Assembly: GCA_902767845.1 (NCBI GenBank)
Contig: CACXIV010000003.1
Span: forward strand, 1 to 64,000
Length of the DNA stretch: 64,000 bases
Reading direction: 5' to 3'
Origin: an uncultured Ruminococcus sp.
Lineage (GTDB): Bacteria; Bacillota; Clostridia; Oscillospirales; Acutalibacteraceae
Positions 1 to 7,060 of this stretch are shown here, one piece after another. The notes under the pieces were generated by a model. That model saw only the letters and a program-made list of their open reading frames with translations. It made no database searches and was not told the DNA's origin. Numbering within the stretch: the stretch's first letter is position 1; each line of letters starts with the position of its first letter. The translations under genes were made by a program, and so were the position numbers.

Positions 1-1
1 G

Positions 2-247
2 ATTATCCCTAATCTGACAAGAAATGTCCGTCCGTATGCTTTTATAGAAAATGTTGTTACACACGCCGATTACAGAGGAAAGGGTTACGCAACCGCCTGT
101 TTGAATTATGCAAAAGAGTTAGCGGTCAAGGCTGATTGTTATAAGATGATGTTGCTTACAGGCTCAAAAAATGAAAGAACCCTGAATTTCTATAAAAGAG
201 CGGGTTATAACTGTACAGACAAAACAGCATTTATTCAGTGGATATAA
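2..247 (+). CDS. GNAT N-acetyltransferase, C-terminal part (start lies before the window)
   Basis: The open frame enters at the window edge and ends at a TAA. It encodes the last 81 residues of a GNAT acetyltransferase, including the acetyl-CoA-binding segment R-G-K-G-Y-A (an R/QxxGxG/A-type motif) and the terminal FYKRAGY strand. The substrate cannot be told from the sequence. It is a close paralogue of the frameshifted gene at 5768-6204: about 71 of 81 residues agree by eye. The codons differ, however, and are more AT-rich here, so it is not a recent copy. Confidence 0.8.
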   Translation: MIPNLTRNVRPYAFIENVVTHADYRGKGYATACLNYAKELAVKADCYKMMLLTGSKNERTLNFYKRAGYNCTDKTAFIQWI

Positions 248-301
248 AACCAAAACACCGACACAAGTGAGTGGGAATAAATTTCTAATATAGAATTATA
301 A

Positions 302-345
302 GCACAGCCGTCAAGTGGGATATTTCCTGCTTGGCGTCGTTTAAA
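302..345 (+). terminator. Terminator-like repeat, copy 1
   Basis: An inverted repeat (GCCGTCAAG paired with CTTGGCGTC, imperfect) is followed by TTTAAAAAAA and lies downstream of the GNAT gene. Its loop resembles those of the elements at 3183, 4750 and 7014. The T-run is weak, so termination strength is uncertain. Confidence 0.5.
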
Positions 346-458
346 AAAATTTGTGATATTTTCCTGTTTCAAAACGTTGTATCATTGAAGAGCTTTTCAA
401 AATGAAGGAAATGAAGTATAATACTTTATGTGTTATACCGGTGATTGGAGTGATATTT

Positions 459-941
459 GTGGACTCTTCCGAATTTAATAGAATCGTTGAGAAATACATT
501 GATGTTGTATTCCGATCGGCATTGAGCTTTTGCAAAAATAAAAGTGATGCAGAGGATATTACGCAGAACACTTTTATAAAGTTGCTGAAAAGTGAGTCTG
601 ATTTTGAAAGCGACGATCATATCAGAAAATGGCTGATTAGGGTTGCGGCAAATGAGAGCAAATCGCTATGGCGTTCTTTTTGGAATAAAAAAATAATCTC
701 ATTTAGCGACTTGGATTATGAGCCTGCATACATAAACTCTGAAAAAAACGAAATCTTTACCGAGGTTATGAAGCTTCCTGAAAAATACAGAACGGTTTTA
801 CACTTGTACTATTACGAAAACTATCATTGTGATGAAATTGCTTCTGTTCTCGGAATATCTGAGAGTAATGTACAAACAAGACTGATGAGAGCAAGAAAAA
901 TGTTAAAAAATAATCTTGGGGAGGCGTGGCTGTATGAATAA
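459..941 (+). CDS. ECF-type RNA polymerase sigma factor
   Basis: A 160-residue sigma-70-family ECF factor. Region 2 is in the N-terminal half (SDAEDITQNTFIKLL). Region 4 is in the C-terminal half (LPEKYRTVLHLYYYE, then a helix-turn-helix around EIASVLGISESNVQTRL). The GTG at 459 is chosen because GGAG lies 8 bases upstream and a TATAAT at 417-422 falls inside the longer open frame, so an upstream start would precede the likely transcript. The gene overlaps the anti-sigma gene by 8 bases, the usual sigma/anti-sigma coupling. The stimulus is unknown. Codons are AT-rich, as in its neighbours. Confidence 0.9.
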   Translation: MDSSEFNRIVEKYIDVVFRSALSFCKNKSDAEDITQNTFIKLLKSESDFESDDHIRKWLIRVAANESKSLWRSFWNKKIISFSDLDYEPAYINSEKNEIFTEVMKLPEKYRTVLHLYYYENYHCDEIASVLGISESNVQTRLMRARKMLKNNLGEAWLYE

Positions 942-1768
942 TTATAAGGATACACACGAGCTTTATCAAAGCGTGCTTGATGAAGTTCATGCACCTGACG
1001 ATCTTACGAAAAGGATAAAAGAAATGGATACAAAACATACAAAAATCAATTGGATGAAATGGATACCGGCGGTAGCTGCGTGTTTGGCTGTTGTACTGAT
1101 CGTTACATTTGTGGTCAGCGTCTTTATCGGAAAGGGGAACTCCTTTGTATTAAAAGCAAGCGCCGCTGAGATTGGCGGAGATTCTTTTGTGAAGGTTGCG
1201 ACGGCTGCTCCGGTTGGCGGTGAAAGCGGAAGTGTTGTTGAACAAGACAAAACCATCCGAAACATAAACGCTATGATTCCGTTTGCCATCAAGTGTGACG
1301 GAAGAAATATAGAATCCATCAAATACAGCGTTCAAAATGCGGTTTTTCTGTTTCCTTATGATTCCTATGCTTCCGGTTTCCGTGAGCAATATCCGAATCA
1401 GGCTTCTGCTTCCGATAAAATCACTGATAAAACCGAGAGCAGCAATAAAATCGAAAGCTATCTTGAAAAGGATAAGCAGTATGCAAGCTACACGGTTTCG
1501 TTTGATGACCAAGTTTACACGGAGCATCAGTGAAGAAGCAAAGGCTGCCTTCGAGCATTTAGATTCCGAAGGATCCGTAAAAGACGAAAGTTTCGTGAAT
1601 GAAATAATGCAAGATTTTCAGATTATCTATGATGAAATGCTTGGCAAGGTTACAGTTAAAGCAGAAGTAACGTATGAGGACGGTTCAACCGATTCTACAT
1701 CTTTGCAGTTTAGCTGTCTCAGTGCGGATATGCAAAACGGAATTGTGATCGGAGCAAAGACGGTTTGA
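934..1768 (+). pseudogene. Anti-sigma factor-like membrane protein, frameshifted
   Basis: The ATG at 934 lies 10 bases after GGGGAGG and overlaps the sigma gene. The product has about 45 cytoplasmic residues (N-terminal ELYQSVLDEVHAPDDL), one membrane span near residues 46-68 (VAACLAVVLIVTFVVSVFIG) and a large outer domain, the usual layout of an anti-sigma or sensor partner. The frame stops at 1533. The homologous-looking continuation (SEEAKAAFEHLD onward to 1768) is in the +1 frame. One surplus base near 1513-1530, for instance in the T-run at 1514-1516, would explain it. This may be a real mutation or a sequencing error; the overlap with an intact sigma gene argues that the function matters. 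Confidence 0.7.
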
Positions 1769-1861
1769 ATATTAGAATACTCAAAACTCGCAAAGTAATA
1801 TATGGCAACAGAATTTTTGATAATTCTCTTTTGGCTTGCGACTGTAATAATCCATAAAATT

Positions 1862-1898
1862 AAGCCCTTAGCTGTGTTTAACGCAGCTAAGGGCTTTT
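1862..1898. terminator. Bidirectional intrinsic terminator
   Basis: A perfect 13-bp stem (AAGCCCTTAGCTG / CAGCTAAGGGCTT) with a 9-base loop and flanking A/T runs. It lies between the converging anti-sigma and NUDIX genes and can serve both. Confidence 0.9.
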
Positions 1899-1908
1899 GT
1901 CATTTGTT

Positions 1909-2400
1909 TTAATTAATTCTTTCATCCGTAATAATATGCTCAATTCCGGTATGGTCGGAAAGGAGATAATCCTTCAAAAAGCTCGGATAAACGGTATAGT
2001 TGTCCAGTTCGGTTATCGGTATCCAGTGCATTGTTTCTCTGTCATTGAAATGCGTATAGCTATTGCTTTTCAATTCCATTGTGCCTCTTGGTTTCATTAA
2101 ATAATACAGGGAGATTTCGTGACAATGCAGACCTTTATCATAAGCGCCGTCGCCAATCCAGAAATTTTCGTGAATGACAGCCAGCTTGTCGATCTCATAC
2201 CGAACTCCCGTTTCTTCCGTTACTTCTCTGATAACAGCGTCCTCGGCTTTTTCGTTCATATGAACTCCGCCGCCGATTGAATAATAATAGTTTTCTTTTT
2301 CATTTCCTGCGACCAAAGCACAGTCGTTTTCAACAATAATTGCGGCTGCTCTGTATCGGAACCAATTGTTTCCTTTTGTAAATCCACAATCAAAAGACAT
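1909..2400 (-). CDS. NUDIX hydrolase
   Basis: A complete NUDIX box is visible: G, five residues, E, seven residues, then REVTEETGV. This is the metal- and pyrophosphate-binding helix of enzymes that hydrolyse nucleoside diphosphates linked to another group. The protein is 163 residues, a normal size for a single-domain member; the substrate is not predictable. The ATG at 2400 is preferred over an in-frame GTG/ATG 6-9 bases upstream because AAGGTG is then spaced 6 bases away. It converges on the terminator at 1862-1898 and follows the lipoprotein and small ORF on the same strand. Confidence 0.88.
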   Translation of the reverse strand: MSFDCGFTKGNNWFRYRAAAIIVENDCALVAGNEKENYYYSIGGGVHMNEKAEDAVIREVTEETGVRYEIDKLAVIHENFWIGDGAYDKGLHCHEISLYYLMKPRGTMELKSNSYTHFNDRETMHWIPITELDNYTVYPSFLKDYLLSDHTGIEHIITDERIN

Positions 2401-2424
2401 AACCATCACCTTATAAAAGATTGT

Positions 2425-2535
2425 TTATATTAAATCTGTTTTATTTTTCAACCGCTCAATAATAGCGTCACTCAGTTCTTTAGAAGGCACCTTTAAACTG
2501 AGGTTATTCTTAGAAAACACTTTGATATCAATCAT
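2425..2535 (-). CDS. Small ORF of 36 codons overlapping the lipoprotein gene
   Basis: The ATG overlaps the last codons of the upstream lipoprotein gene (an ATGATTGA-type junction), which suggests translational coupling. The peptide starts MIDIKVFSKNNLSLKVPSKE, is charged and partly amphipathic, and has no signal sequence. I do not recognise it. It may be a real small gene or the remnant of a longer one; no ribosome-binding site other than the coupled stop is evident. Confidence 0.35.
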   Translation of the reverse strand: MIDIKVFSKNNLSLKVPSKELSDAIIERLKNKTDLI

Positions 2536-3085
2536 CCCAAAAAATTGAATACGAGCTGCCAACTGTGTCACCTGAATCGGTATATCCTTTAGGAAGGTAA
2601 TTCTTATTGATAGTCAGATCGTCCTTTTCAAAAAGGCTGAGATAAATGTAATGAACGATACATTCATCATCGTCGGTAAGAATATATGCATTAGTGTTGT
2701 AATAACCGAGATCTGCGACATAAGCCGGCAATGAAAAGGATTTATTATCAAAAACAAGTTTTTTGCCGTTTTGAATGTATCTGTAATCTGTTATTCTTTT
2801 GATCTCATTCTTATAATCATCGAATGCATATTTTATCGAAAATCGATATTCAACACTTGCGCTTCCAATTGCTCCTAATTCCCAGTTGAAGTAATAATCC
2901 CGAACCTCTTTATTCTCAAGCTCGGTAGGAAGAATTTTAAAAAATTCTTTGTCACGTATCTCCGGAATATCCGAAATACGGCTGTTGTCTGAAATATCCG
3001 TATATTTTATAGTCTTATGATAGCATCCGCTGAAAGCAGACAACATCATTATTACTGTCAGTACAATTAAAAATTTGCTTTTCAT
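2528..3085 (-). CDS. Putative lipoprotein of unknown function
   Basis: A 185-residue protein with a lipoprotein signal: K-rich start, hydrophobic core (FLIVLTVIMMLSAF) and lipobox FSGC near residue 20, so it is probably anchored on the outer face of the membrane. The remainder is a soluble Tyr/Asp-rich domain that I do not recognise. The open frame extends 35 codons further upstream, but the ATG at 3085 has GGGAGC 7 bases before it and gives a proper signal peptide. A promoter lies at 3123-3150. Confidence 0.75.
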   Translation of the reverse strand: MKSKFLIVLTVIMMLSAFSGCYHKTIKYTDISDNSRISDIPEIRDKEFFKILPTELENKEVRDYYFNWELGAIGSASVEYRFSIKYAFDDYKNEIKRITDYRYIQNGKKLVFDNKSFSLPAYVADLGYYNTNAYILTDDDECIVHYIYLSLFEKDDLTINKNYLPKGYTDSGDTVGSSYSIFWDD

Positions 3086-3122
3086 ATTTTTGCTCCCTTC
3101 AGCATTTTGATGGTCTGACACT

Positions 3123-3150
3123 ATTATATCACAATGAAATAAAAACACAA
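3123..3150 (-). promoter_or_regulatory. Sigma-A promoter for the lipoprotein gene
   Basis: On the minus strand, TTGTGT (3145-3150) and TATAAT (3123-3128) are 16 bases apart, about 38 bases before the lipoprotein start. Confidence 0.55.
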
Positions 3151-3182
3151 TGTCTTGACAGACTATTATTATCTTGTTTCGT

Positions 3183-3222
3183 GGCAACAATTTGAGATAA
3201 TCTCCTGCTTGGCGGCGTTATT
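3183..3222 (+). repeat. Terminator-like repeat, copy 2 (degenerate left arm)
   Basis: GAGATAATCTCCTGCTTGGC followed by GGCGTT closely matches the loop and right arm of the element at 4750. The left arm does not pair, so this copy probably no longer terminates. It ends 8 bases before the promoter at 3230. Confidence 0.5.
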
Positions 3223-3229
3223 CTTATAA

Positions 3230-3258
3230 TTGACAAAACAAAAAGAATACGCTATAAT
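3230..3258 (+). promoter_or_regulatory. Perfect consensus sigma-A promoter
   Basis: TTGACA (3230-3235), a 17-base spacer and TATAAT (3253-3258) match the consensus exactly. Transcription would start near 3265, just ahead of the leader-peptide Shine-Dalgarno. Confidence 0.85.
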
Positions 3259-3281
3259 ACGACAGACAGGAGGGTTGCGTT

Positions 3282-3308
3282 TTGAAAAGATATGTTATTG
3301 CCGAATAA
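3282..3308 (+). CDS. Candidate 8-codon leader peptide
   Basis: A strong Shine-Dalgarno AGGAGGG (3268-3274) is followed 7 bases later by TTG and the frame MKRYVIAE, then TAA. The peptide is too short to have its own function. Its stop falls inside the first arm of a hairpin, the usual layout of ribosome-stalling attenuators. An overlapping ATG at 3292 gives a 13-codon alternative. Whether it is translated is inferred, not shown. Confidence 0.5.
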   Translation: MKRYVIAE

Positions 3309-3355
3309 GCATTGGCTATTCGGTATAGTTTGAAAATATAAATAGCCATTGCTTA
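3301..3355 (+). promoter_or_regulatory. Attenuator-like alternative hairpins
   Basis: Hairpin A pairs CCGAATA (3301-3307) with TATTCGG (3317-3323). Hairpin B pairs TAAGCATTGGCTATT (3306-3320) with AATAGCCATTGCTTA (3341-3355), one mismatch. The two overlap and cannot form together. A ribosome on the leader ORF would cover the left arm of A. Control of the downstream HTH gene is inferred from this geometry. Confidence 0.55.
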
Positions 3356-3387
3356 CCCTAAAGCATTTCAATTTTTAGGAGGCAACA

Positions 3388-3669
3388 ATGAGCTATATCA
3401 AGGCAGACGATGTTCTGCCGCAAAATATAATAAAAATCATTCAGCAATATATTGACGGGGAAAATATTTATATCCCCAAAAAGGATGGCTCCCGCGTTGA
3501 TTGGGGAGCGAAAACAGGCGCAAAAACAGAGCTGCGCCGACGGAACACATTGATATATCGGGAATACCTTGACGGCGAGAATGTTTCGGTATTGGCAAGC
3601 CGGTATTACCTTTCCGATAAATCGATCCGGCGCATTATACGCGAAATGAAAATCAGTGAGTCTGCTTAG
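3388..3669 (+). CDS. CD3324-family small helix-turn-helix protein (Mor-like)
   Basis: A 93-residue protein that starts 6 bases after TAGGAGG. The first half carries the YIDGENIYIPKK segment typical of the CD3324/Mor-like family. The C-terminal part (LASRYYLSDKSIRRIIREMK) is a clear helix-turn-helix, so DNA binding is likely. The family is common in Clostridia, often beside resistance-type genes, but its targets are unknown. The gene has a consensus promoter, a leader ORF and alternative hairpins upstream, and a terminator stem that overlaps its stop codon, so it is a self-contained monocistronic unit. Confidence 0.8.
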   Translation: MSYIKADDVLPQNIIKIIQQYIDGENIYIPKKDGSRVDWGAKTGAKTELRRRNTLIYREYLDGENVSVLASRYYLSDKSIRRIIREMKISESA

Positions 3670-3688
3670 CGCAGGCTCATTCTTTTTT
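3657..3688 (+). terminator. Intrinsic terminator overlapping the stop codon
   Basis: A 9-bp stem TGAGTCTGC / GCAGGCTCA with loop TTAGC is followed by TTCTTTTTT. The TAG of the HTH gene lies in the loop. Confidence 0.85.
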
Positions 3689-3704
3689 ATAATGGTTTTC
3701 AAGG

Positions 3705-3733
3705 TTGATTTATAGCGGAGTTCTTGATATAAT
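3705..3733 (+). promoter_or_regulatory. Sigma-A promoter for the GNAT pair
   Basis: TTGATT (3705-3710), a 17-base spacer and TATAAT (3728-3733), about 30 bases before the start at 3764. Confidence 0.7.
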
Positions 3734-3763
3734 GATGTCAGCAAAACGGAAAGGATGTTTACA

Positions 3764-4213
3764 ATGTATACATATCAATACATCACGCTTCGTGAGCGTC
3801 CGGAATTAAAGGATACAGCCGCCAAGTGGTTTTGTGAAAAATGGGGCGTGCCTGTTGAAGCGTATCTCGAATGTATGGAGGATTATCTCAGCGGTAATAC
3901 CGAATACGGCTGGTATCTCTGCCTTGACAAAGACAAGATCGTCGGTGGGTTGGGCGTCATTCAAAATGACTTTCACGAGAGAAAGGATCTGTTTCCTAAT
4001 ATTTGCGCCGTCTATACGGAAAGCGAATACCGAAAGCAGGGGATCGCCGGAAAGCTCTTGGATTTGGCGGTAGAGGATTTACGGGCAAAGGGCATTACTC
4101 CGGTTTATCTTATAACCGACCACACCGGCTTTTATGAGCGATACGGCTGGGAATTTTATTGTATGGTTCAAGGCAGTGATCCCGAGCCGTCAAGGATTTA
4201 TGTACACTATTAA
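3764..4213 (+). CDS. GNAT N-acetyltransferase
   Basis: A 149-residue single-domain GNAT enzyme. The acetyl-CoA pyrophosphate loop is visible in RKQGIAGKLLDLA, preceded by strand 4 (NICAVYTESEYR) and followed by the FYERYGWEF strand-6/7 region. The family acetylates amines of small molecules or proteins; the substrate here is unknown. The second ATG (3764) is chosen because the AAAGG motif touches the first ATG at 3755 but is 9 bases from this one. It is probably co-transcribed with the next GNAT gene, 16 bases downstream. Confidence 0.88.
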   Translation: MYTYQYITLRERPELKDTAAKWFCEKWGVPVEAYLECMEDYLSGNTEYGWYLCLDKDKIVGGLGVIQNDFHERKDLFPNICAVYTESEYRKQGIAGKLLDLAVEDLRAKGITPVYLITDHTGFYERYGWEFYCMVQGSDPEPSRIYVHY

Positions 4214-4229
4214 AAGAAAGGATAACACT

Positions 4230-4739
4230 ATGTTCAAAATAGAAACCGATAGATTGATCATTACGGAATTTACACCTGATATGGCACAGGCTGTCCACGA
4301 AAACTCGCTTGATGAGGATAACCGCCGTTTTGTTCCCGACGAGGTTTTTGAAACCGTTGAGGACGCTGCGGAAACAATTGAATTTCTTATGTCTCGGTAT
4401 GGCGGTTGCGAGGGACCGTTTATATATCCCGTGTTGCGTAAGGACAAAACCAACATAGGCTACGTGCAGGCTGTTCCGCTTGATGGCGGCGTATGGGAGA
4501 TTGGCTATCATATCGGCGCACGCTACACCAAACAAGGTTTCGCTACAGAGGCGGTCAAGGCTTTTCTGCCCGTTATCATGAAAGAGTTGGGGCTTTCCAA
4601 AATGGCAGGGATCTGCCTTGCCGACAACATCGCTTCGCAAAAGGTAATGGAAAAATGCGGCTTTGTTTTGGAATTTAAAGGCATTGACAATTACCAAGGA
4701 GATCAAAGAGAAATCTGCCGCTATTGGTATGAAATATAG
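4230..4739 (+). CDS. GNAT N-acetyltransferase, RimJ/RimL-like
   Basis: A 169-residue protein of the RimJ/RimL-type GNAT branch: N-terminal ETDRLIITEFTPD, acetyl-CoA motif in GARYTKQGFATEAV, and the terminal signature NIASQKVMEKCGF. Such enzymes acetylate protein N-termini, aminoglycoside-like compounds or other amines; which one cannot be said. The ATG at 4230 has AAAGGA 8 bases upstream. The longer frame starting at 4134 would overlap the previous gene by 80 bases and is rejected. The gene ends just before terminator copy 3. Confidence 0.88.
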   Translation: MFKIETDRLIITEFTPDMAQAVHENSLDEDNRRFVPDEVFETVEDAAETIEFLMSRYGGCEGPFIYPVLRKDKTNIGYVQAVPLDGGVWEIGYHIGARYTKQGFATEAVKAFLPVIMKELGLSKMAGICLADNIASQKVMEKCGFVLEFKGIDNYQGDQREICRYWYEI

Positions 4740-4749
4740 TTTTTCAACA

Positions 4750-4797
4750 GGTAACGCCGTCAAGCGGGATAATCTCCTTCTTGGCGGTGTTTTTTAT
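4750..4797 (+). terminator. Intrinsic terminator, repeat copy 3 (best formed)
   Basis: ACGCCGTCAAG pairs with CTTGGCGGTGT along 11 bp (with G-U pairs) around a 15-base loop, followed by TTTTTTATT. The loop CGGGATAATCTCCTT is nearly the same as in copy 2. Confidence 0.85.
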
Positions 4798-4825
4798 TGC
4801 CATACTTTCTGATTTGTGGTAGAAT
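4797..4825 (+). promoter_or_regulatory. Sigma-A promoter for the methyltransferase gene
   Basis: TTGCCA (4797-4802), 17 bases, TAGAAT (4820-4825), directly after terminator copy 3 and 40 bases before the start at 4866. Confidence 0.6.
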
Positions 4826-4865
4826 TTATATATAAACCAAATCAATTTGATTGTGAGGTTATTAT

Positions 4866-5654
4866 ATGAGTAGCAACACATTTTTGGAAAACTATTACAA
4901 CGAATATGACGAGGACGGTCGCCTTGCGAGCAATCGTATCGGCATAGTTGAATATCTCACTACACGCAGATATTTAGATCCGCTGTTAACAAAAGATTGC
5001 AAGATAGCGGAGATCGGCGCGGGTACGGGCAGATACAGCGTGACCCTTGCCAAAGAGGGCTATGACGTTACCGCCGTTGAACTGGTACAGCACAACCTTG
5101 ATATACTCAACAGTAAGCTCGACGGCAGCGAGAACATCAAAACTTATCTCGGCAACGCGCTTGATCTGAATATGCTGGAGGATCACACCTATGATATAAC
5201 GCTCCTGCTCGGTCCGATGTATCATCTGTATTCCAAAGAGGACAAGATAACCGCTCTCAAAGAAGCGGTCAGGACCACAAAGCAGCGCGGCTATATTCTT
5301 GTTGCTTATTGTATGAATGAAGCCACGGTCATTCAATATGTTTTCGGTTGCAATCAGCTTAAATCGGTAATGGATTTGAATATGATCACCGATGACTGGA
5401 AGTGTATCAGCGAGCCGAAAGACCTTTTTGAAATGGTGCGTGTGGAGGACATAGAGCGGTTGAACGCCGCAATACCCGTAGAGCGAATCAAGCTCGTCGC
5501 AACCGACGGCGCAAGCAGATATATCAGAGAGCATCTCGAAGAATTTGACGATAAAACCTTTGAAAAATGGTTATCCTATCATTTTGCAACATGCGAGCGT
5601 CAAGACTTGATCGGTGCGACAAATCACAGCTTGGATATTCTGAGAAAAGTGTAG
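4866..5654 (+). CDS. Class I SAM-dependent methyltransferase
   Basis: A 262-residue Rossmann-type methyltransferase. Motif I (IAEIGAGTGRYSV, about residues 42-54) binds S-adenosylmethionine, the acidic end of strand 2 is in DVTAVELVQ, and LLLGPMYHLY is the motif-IV/post-I segment typical of small-molecule methyltransferases of this kind. The substrate is unknown. GAGGTTATTAT precedes the ATG, giving a short Shine-Dalgarno. GC content rises here relative to 1-3750. Confidence 0.88.
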   Translation: MSSNTFLENYYNEYDEDGRLASNRIGIVEYLTTRRYLDPLLTKDCKIAEIGAGTGRYSVTLAKEGYDVTAVELVQHNLDILNSKLDGSENIKTYLGNALDLNMLEDHTYDITLLLGPMYHLYSKEDKITALKEAVRTTKQRGYILVAYCMNEATVIQYVFGCNQLKSVMDLNMITDDWKCISEPKDLFEMVRVEDIERLNAAIPVERIKLVATDGASRYIREHLEEFDDKTFEKWLSYHFATCERQDLIGATNHSLDILRKV

Positions 5655-5767
5655 GTGATAATAATGCTTCTTCATTAGATGCACGAAAGGGGATGAAGTA
5701 AAAATGATCTTTAAGGTTGCTCATGATGAAAACCGGACGTTTTACAGAGAATGACGAGGGTGAAATT

Positions 5768-6204
5768 ATGATAATTAGAGAAATAAAAGAAAACGAATTA
5801 AGCGAGCTGCTCCAATTATACACCCACCTGCACGAGCTTGGTGTGCCTGAGGACAGCGAGTGTTTACAGAATACTTGGGCGGCGATTTGCAAAGACGAGA
5901 ATCACCATATCATCGTCTGCGAGATAGACGGCAAGCTCGTTTCGTCCTGTGTATGCGTGATCATCCCCAACCTGACGCGAAATATCCGTCCCTACGCTTT
6001 TATCGAGAACGTAGTCACGCACACCGATCACAGGGAAAGGGTTACGCAACTGCCTGTCTGAACTACGCGAGAGAATTGGCTATAAAGGCTGATTGCTATA
6101 AAATGATGCTGCTGACAGGCTCAAAAAGCGAAAGCACGCTTGATTTCTATAAAAGAGCAGGCTATAACTGCACGGATAAAACCGCGTTTGTTCAGTGGCT
6201 GTGA
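5768..6204 (+). pseudogene. GNAT N-acetyltransferase, frameshifted
   Basis: The frame starts at ATG 5768 (GAGGGTG upstream) and reads a normal GNAT N-terminus (MIIREIKENELSELLQLYTH). Near 6032-6034 it leaves frame. The intact paralogue at the window start has a codon pair AGA-GGA where this copy has only AGGGA, so one base is missing. Beyond that point the other frame continues the GNAT fold to the TGA at 6204. With that base restored the protein would be about 145 residues. Decay or a sequencing error are both possible. The next gene starts 7 bases after its stop. Confidence 0.75.
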
Positions 6205-6211
6205 GGTTGAT

Positions 6212-7000
6212 ATGAAATTAAAAAATATAGACAACGGAAATCGTTTTGATTTTGGGAAAACATCCGATAATTACGCAAAATACCGCGACATATATCCGAA
6301 AAGCATGTACGACAGGCTGATATCATTCGGTATCGGTAAAAGCGGACAATCAATCCTCGATCTCGGCAGCGGTACGGCGGTTCTGCCGATAAATCTGTCG
6401 CATACCGGCGCTCGGTTTGTCGCAACCGATATCTCGGAAAACCAGGTAAAATACGGCAAGCAGATCGCCGATAGCAAAGGGATCGATAACATACGCTTCA
6501 AGGTTTGTTCCGCGGAAGAAACCGGTTTTGAGGATAACAGCTTTGACGTTGTGACATCCGCACAGTGCTTTCAGTATTTTGATCCCGACAAGGCGACCGA
6601 TGAGATCTATCGGGTGTTAAAGCCGTGCGGTATCTTTTGCAAAATCTTTATGGATTGGCTGCCGCATGAGGATGAGATCATTTCCGAAACGGAAAAGCTT
6701 GTGTTAAAATACAATCCGGCTTGGAGCGGAGGCGGTTTTGACAAATACAGATACCGTTATCCCGATTGGGCAGAGGGGAAGTTCAATATCGAAACGATCC
6801 ACTCTTATGATACGGTCATAGATTTTTCAAGGGAAGCGTGGATCGGAAGGATCAAAACCTGCCGCGGTGTGGGCGCGAGCCTGCCTGAGAACAAATCGGC
6901 TGAGTTTGAGCGCGAGCACCGCGAGCTGTTAAATAAATACAAAGAGCCTCTCCGACTAAAGCATCAGATACATATCGAGATCTACAGGTCGGTAAAATAA
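6212..7000 (+). CDS. Class I SAM-dependent methyltransferase (methyltransferase type 11-like)
   Basis: A 262-residue methyltransferase. Motif I is ILDLGSGTAVLPINL, strand 2 ends in FVATDIS, motif IV is FDVVTSAQCFQYFD, and IYRVLKPCGIF is the post-III region of the type-11/UbiE-like group. The acceptor is unknown. The ATG at 6212 has GTGAGGT 5 bases upstream and nearly abuts the frameshifted GNAT gene, so the two would form a unit. A terminator of the local repeat family follows. Confidence 0.87.
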   Translation: MKLKNIDNGNRFDFGKTSDNYAKYRDIYPKSMYDRLISFGIGKSGQSILDLGSGTAVLPINLSHTGARFVATDISENQVKYGKQIADSKGIDNIRFKVCSAEETGFEDNSFDVVTSAQCFQYFDPDKATDEIYRVLKPCGIFCKIFMDWLPHEDEIISETEKLVLKYNPAWSGGGFDKYRYRYPDWAEGKFNIETIHSYDTVIDFSREAWIGRIKTCRGVGASLPENKSAEFEREHRELLNKYKEPLRLKHQIHIEIYRSVK

Positions 7001-7013
7001 TATATTTGATAAA

Positions 7014-7060
7014 CTAAGCCGCCGGGCGGAAAATGCTCCTGCACGGCGGCTGATTTATTT
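7014..7060 (+). terminator. Terminator, repeat copy 4
   Basis: AGCCGCCG / CGGCGGCT forms an 8-bp stem followed by GATTTATTT. The interior GGCGGAAAATGCTCCTGCA aligns with the loops of copies 1-3, so it appears to belong to the same family. It lies between converging genes. Confidence 0.65.

Noticed and set aside
302-4797. Chromosomal integron with attC-like sites between cassettes
   Set aside because: The repeated elements lie between single genes and fold as hairpins, but they lack the GTTRRRY/RYYYAAC core pairs, and no integron integrase is present; the tyrosine recombinase at 35394 is Xer-like and far away.
5704-5754. 16-codon ORF before the frameshifted GNAT gene
   Set aside because: Poorly spaced Shine-Dalgarno and no recognisable sequence; probably chance or a remnant.
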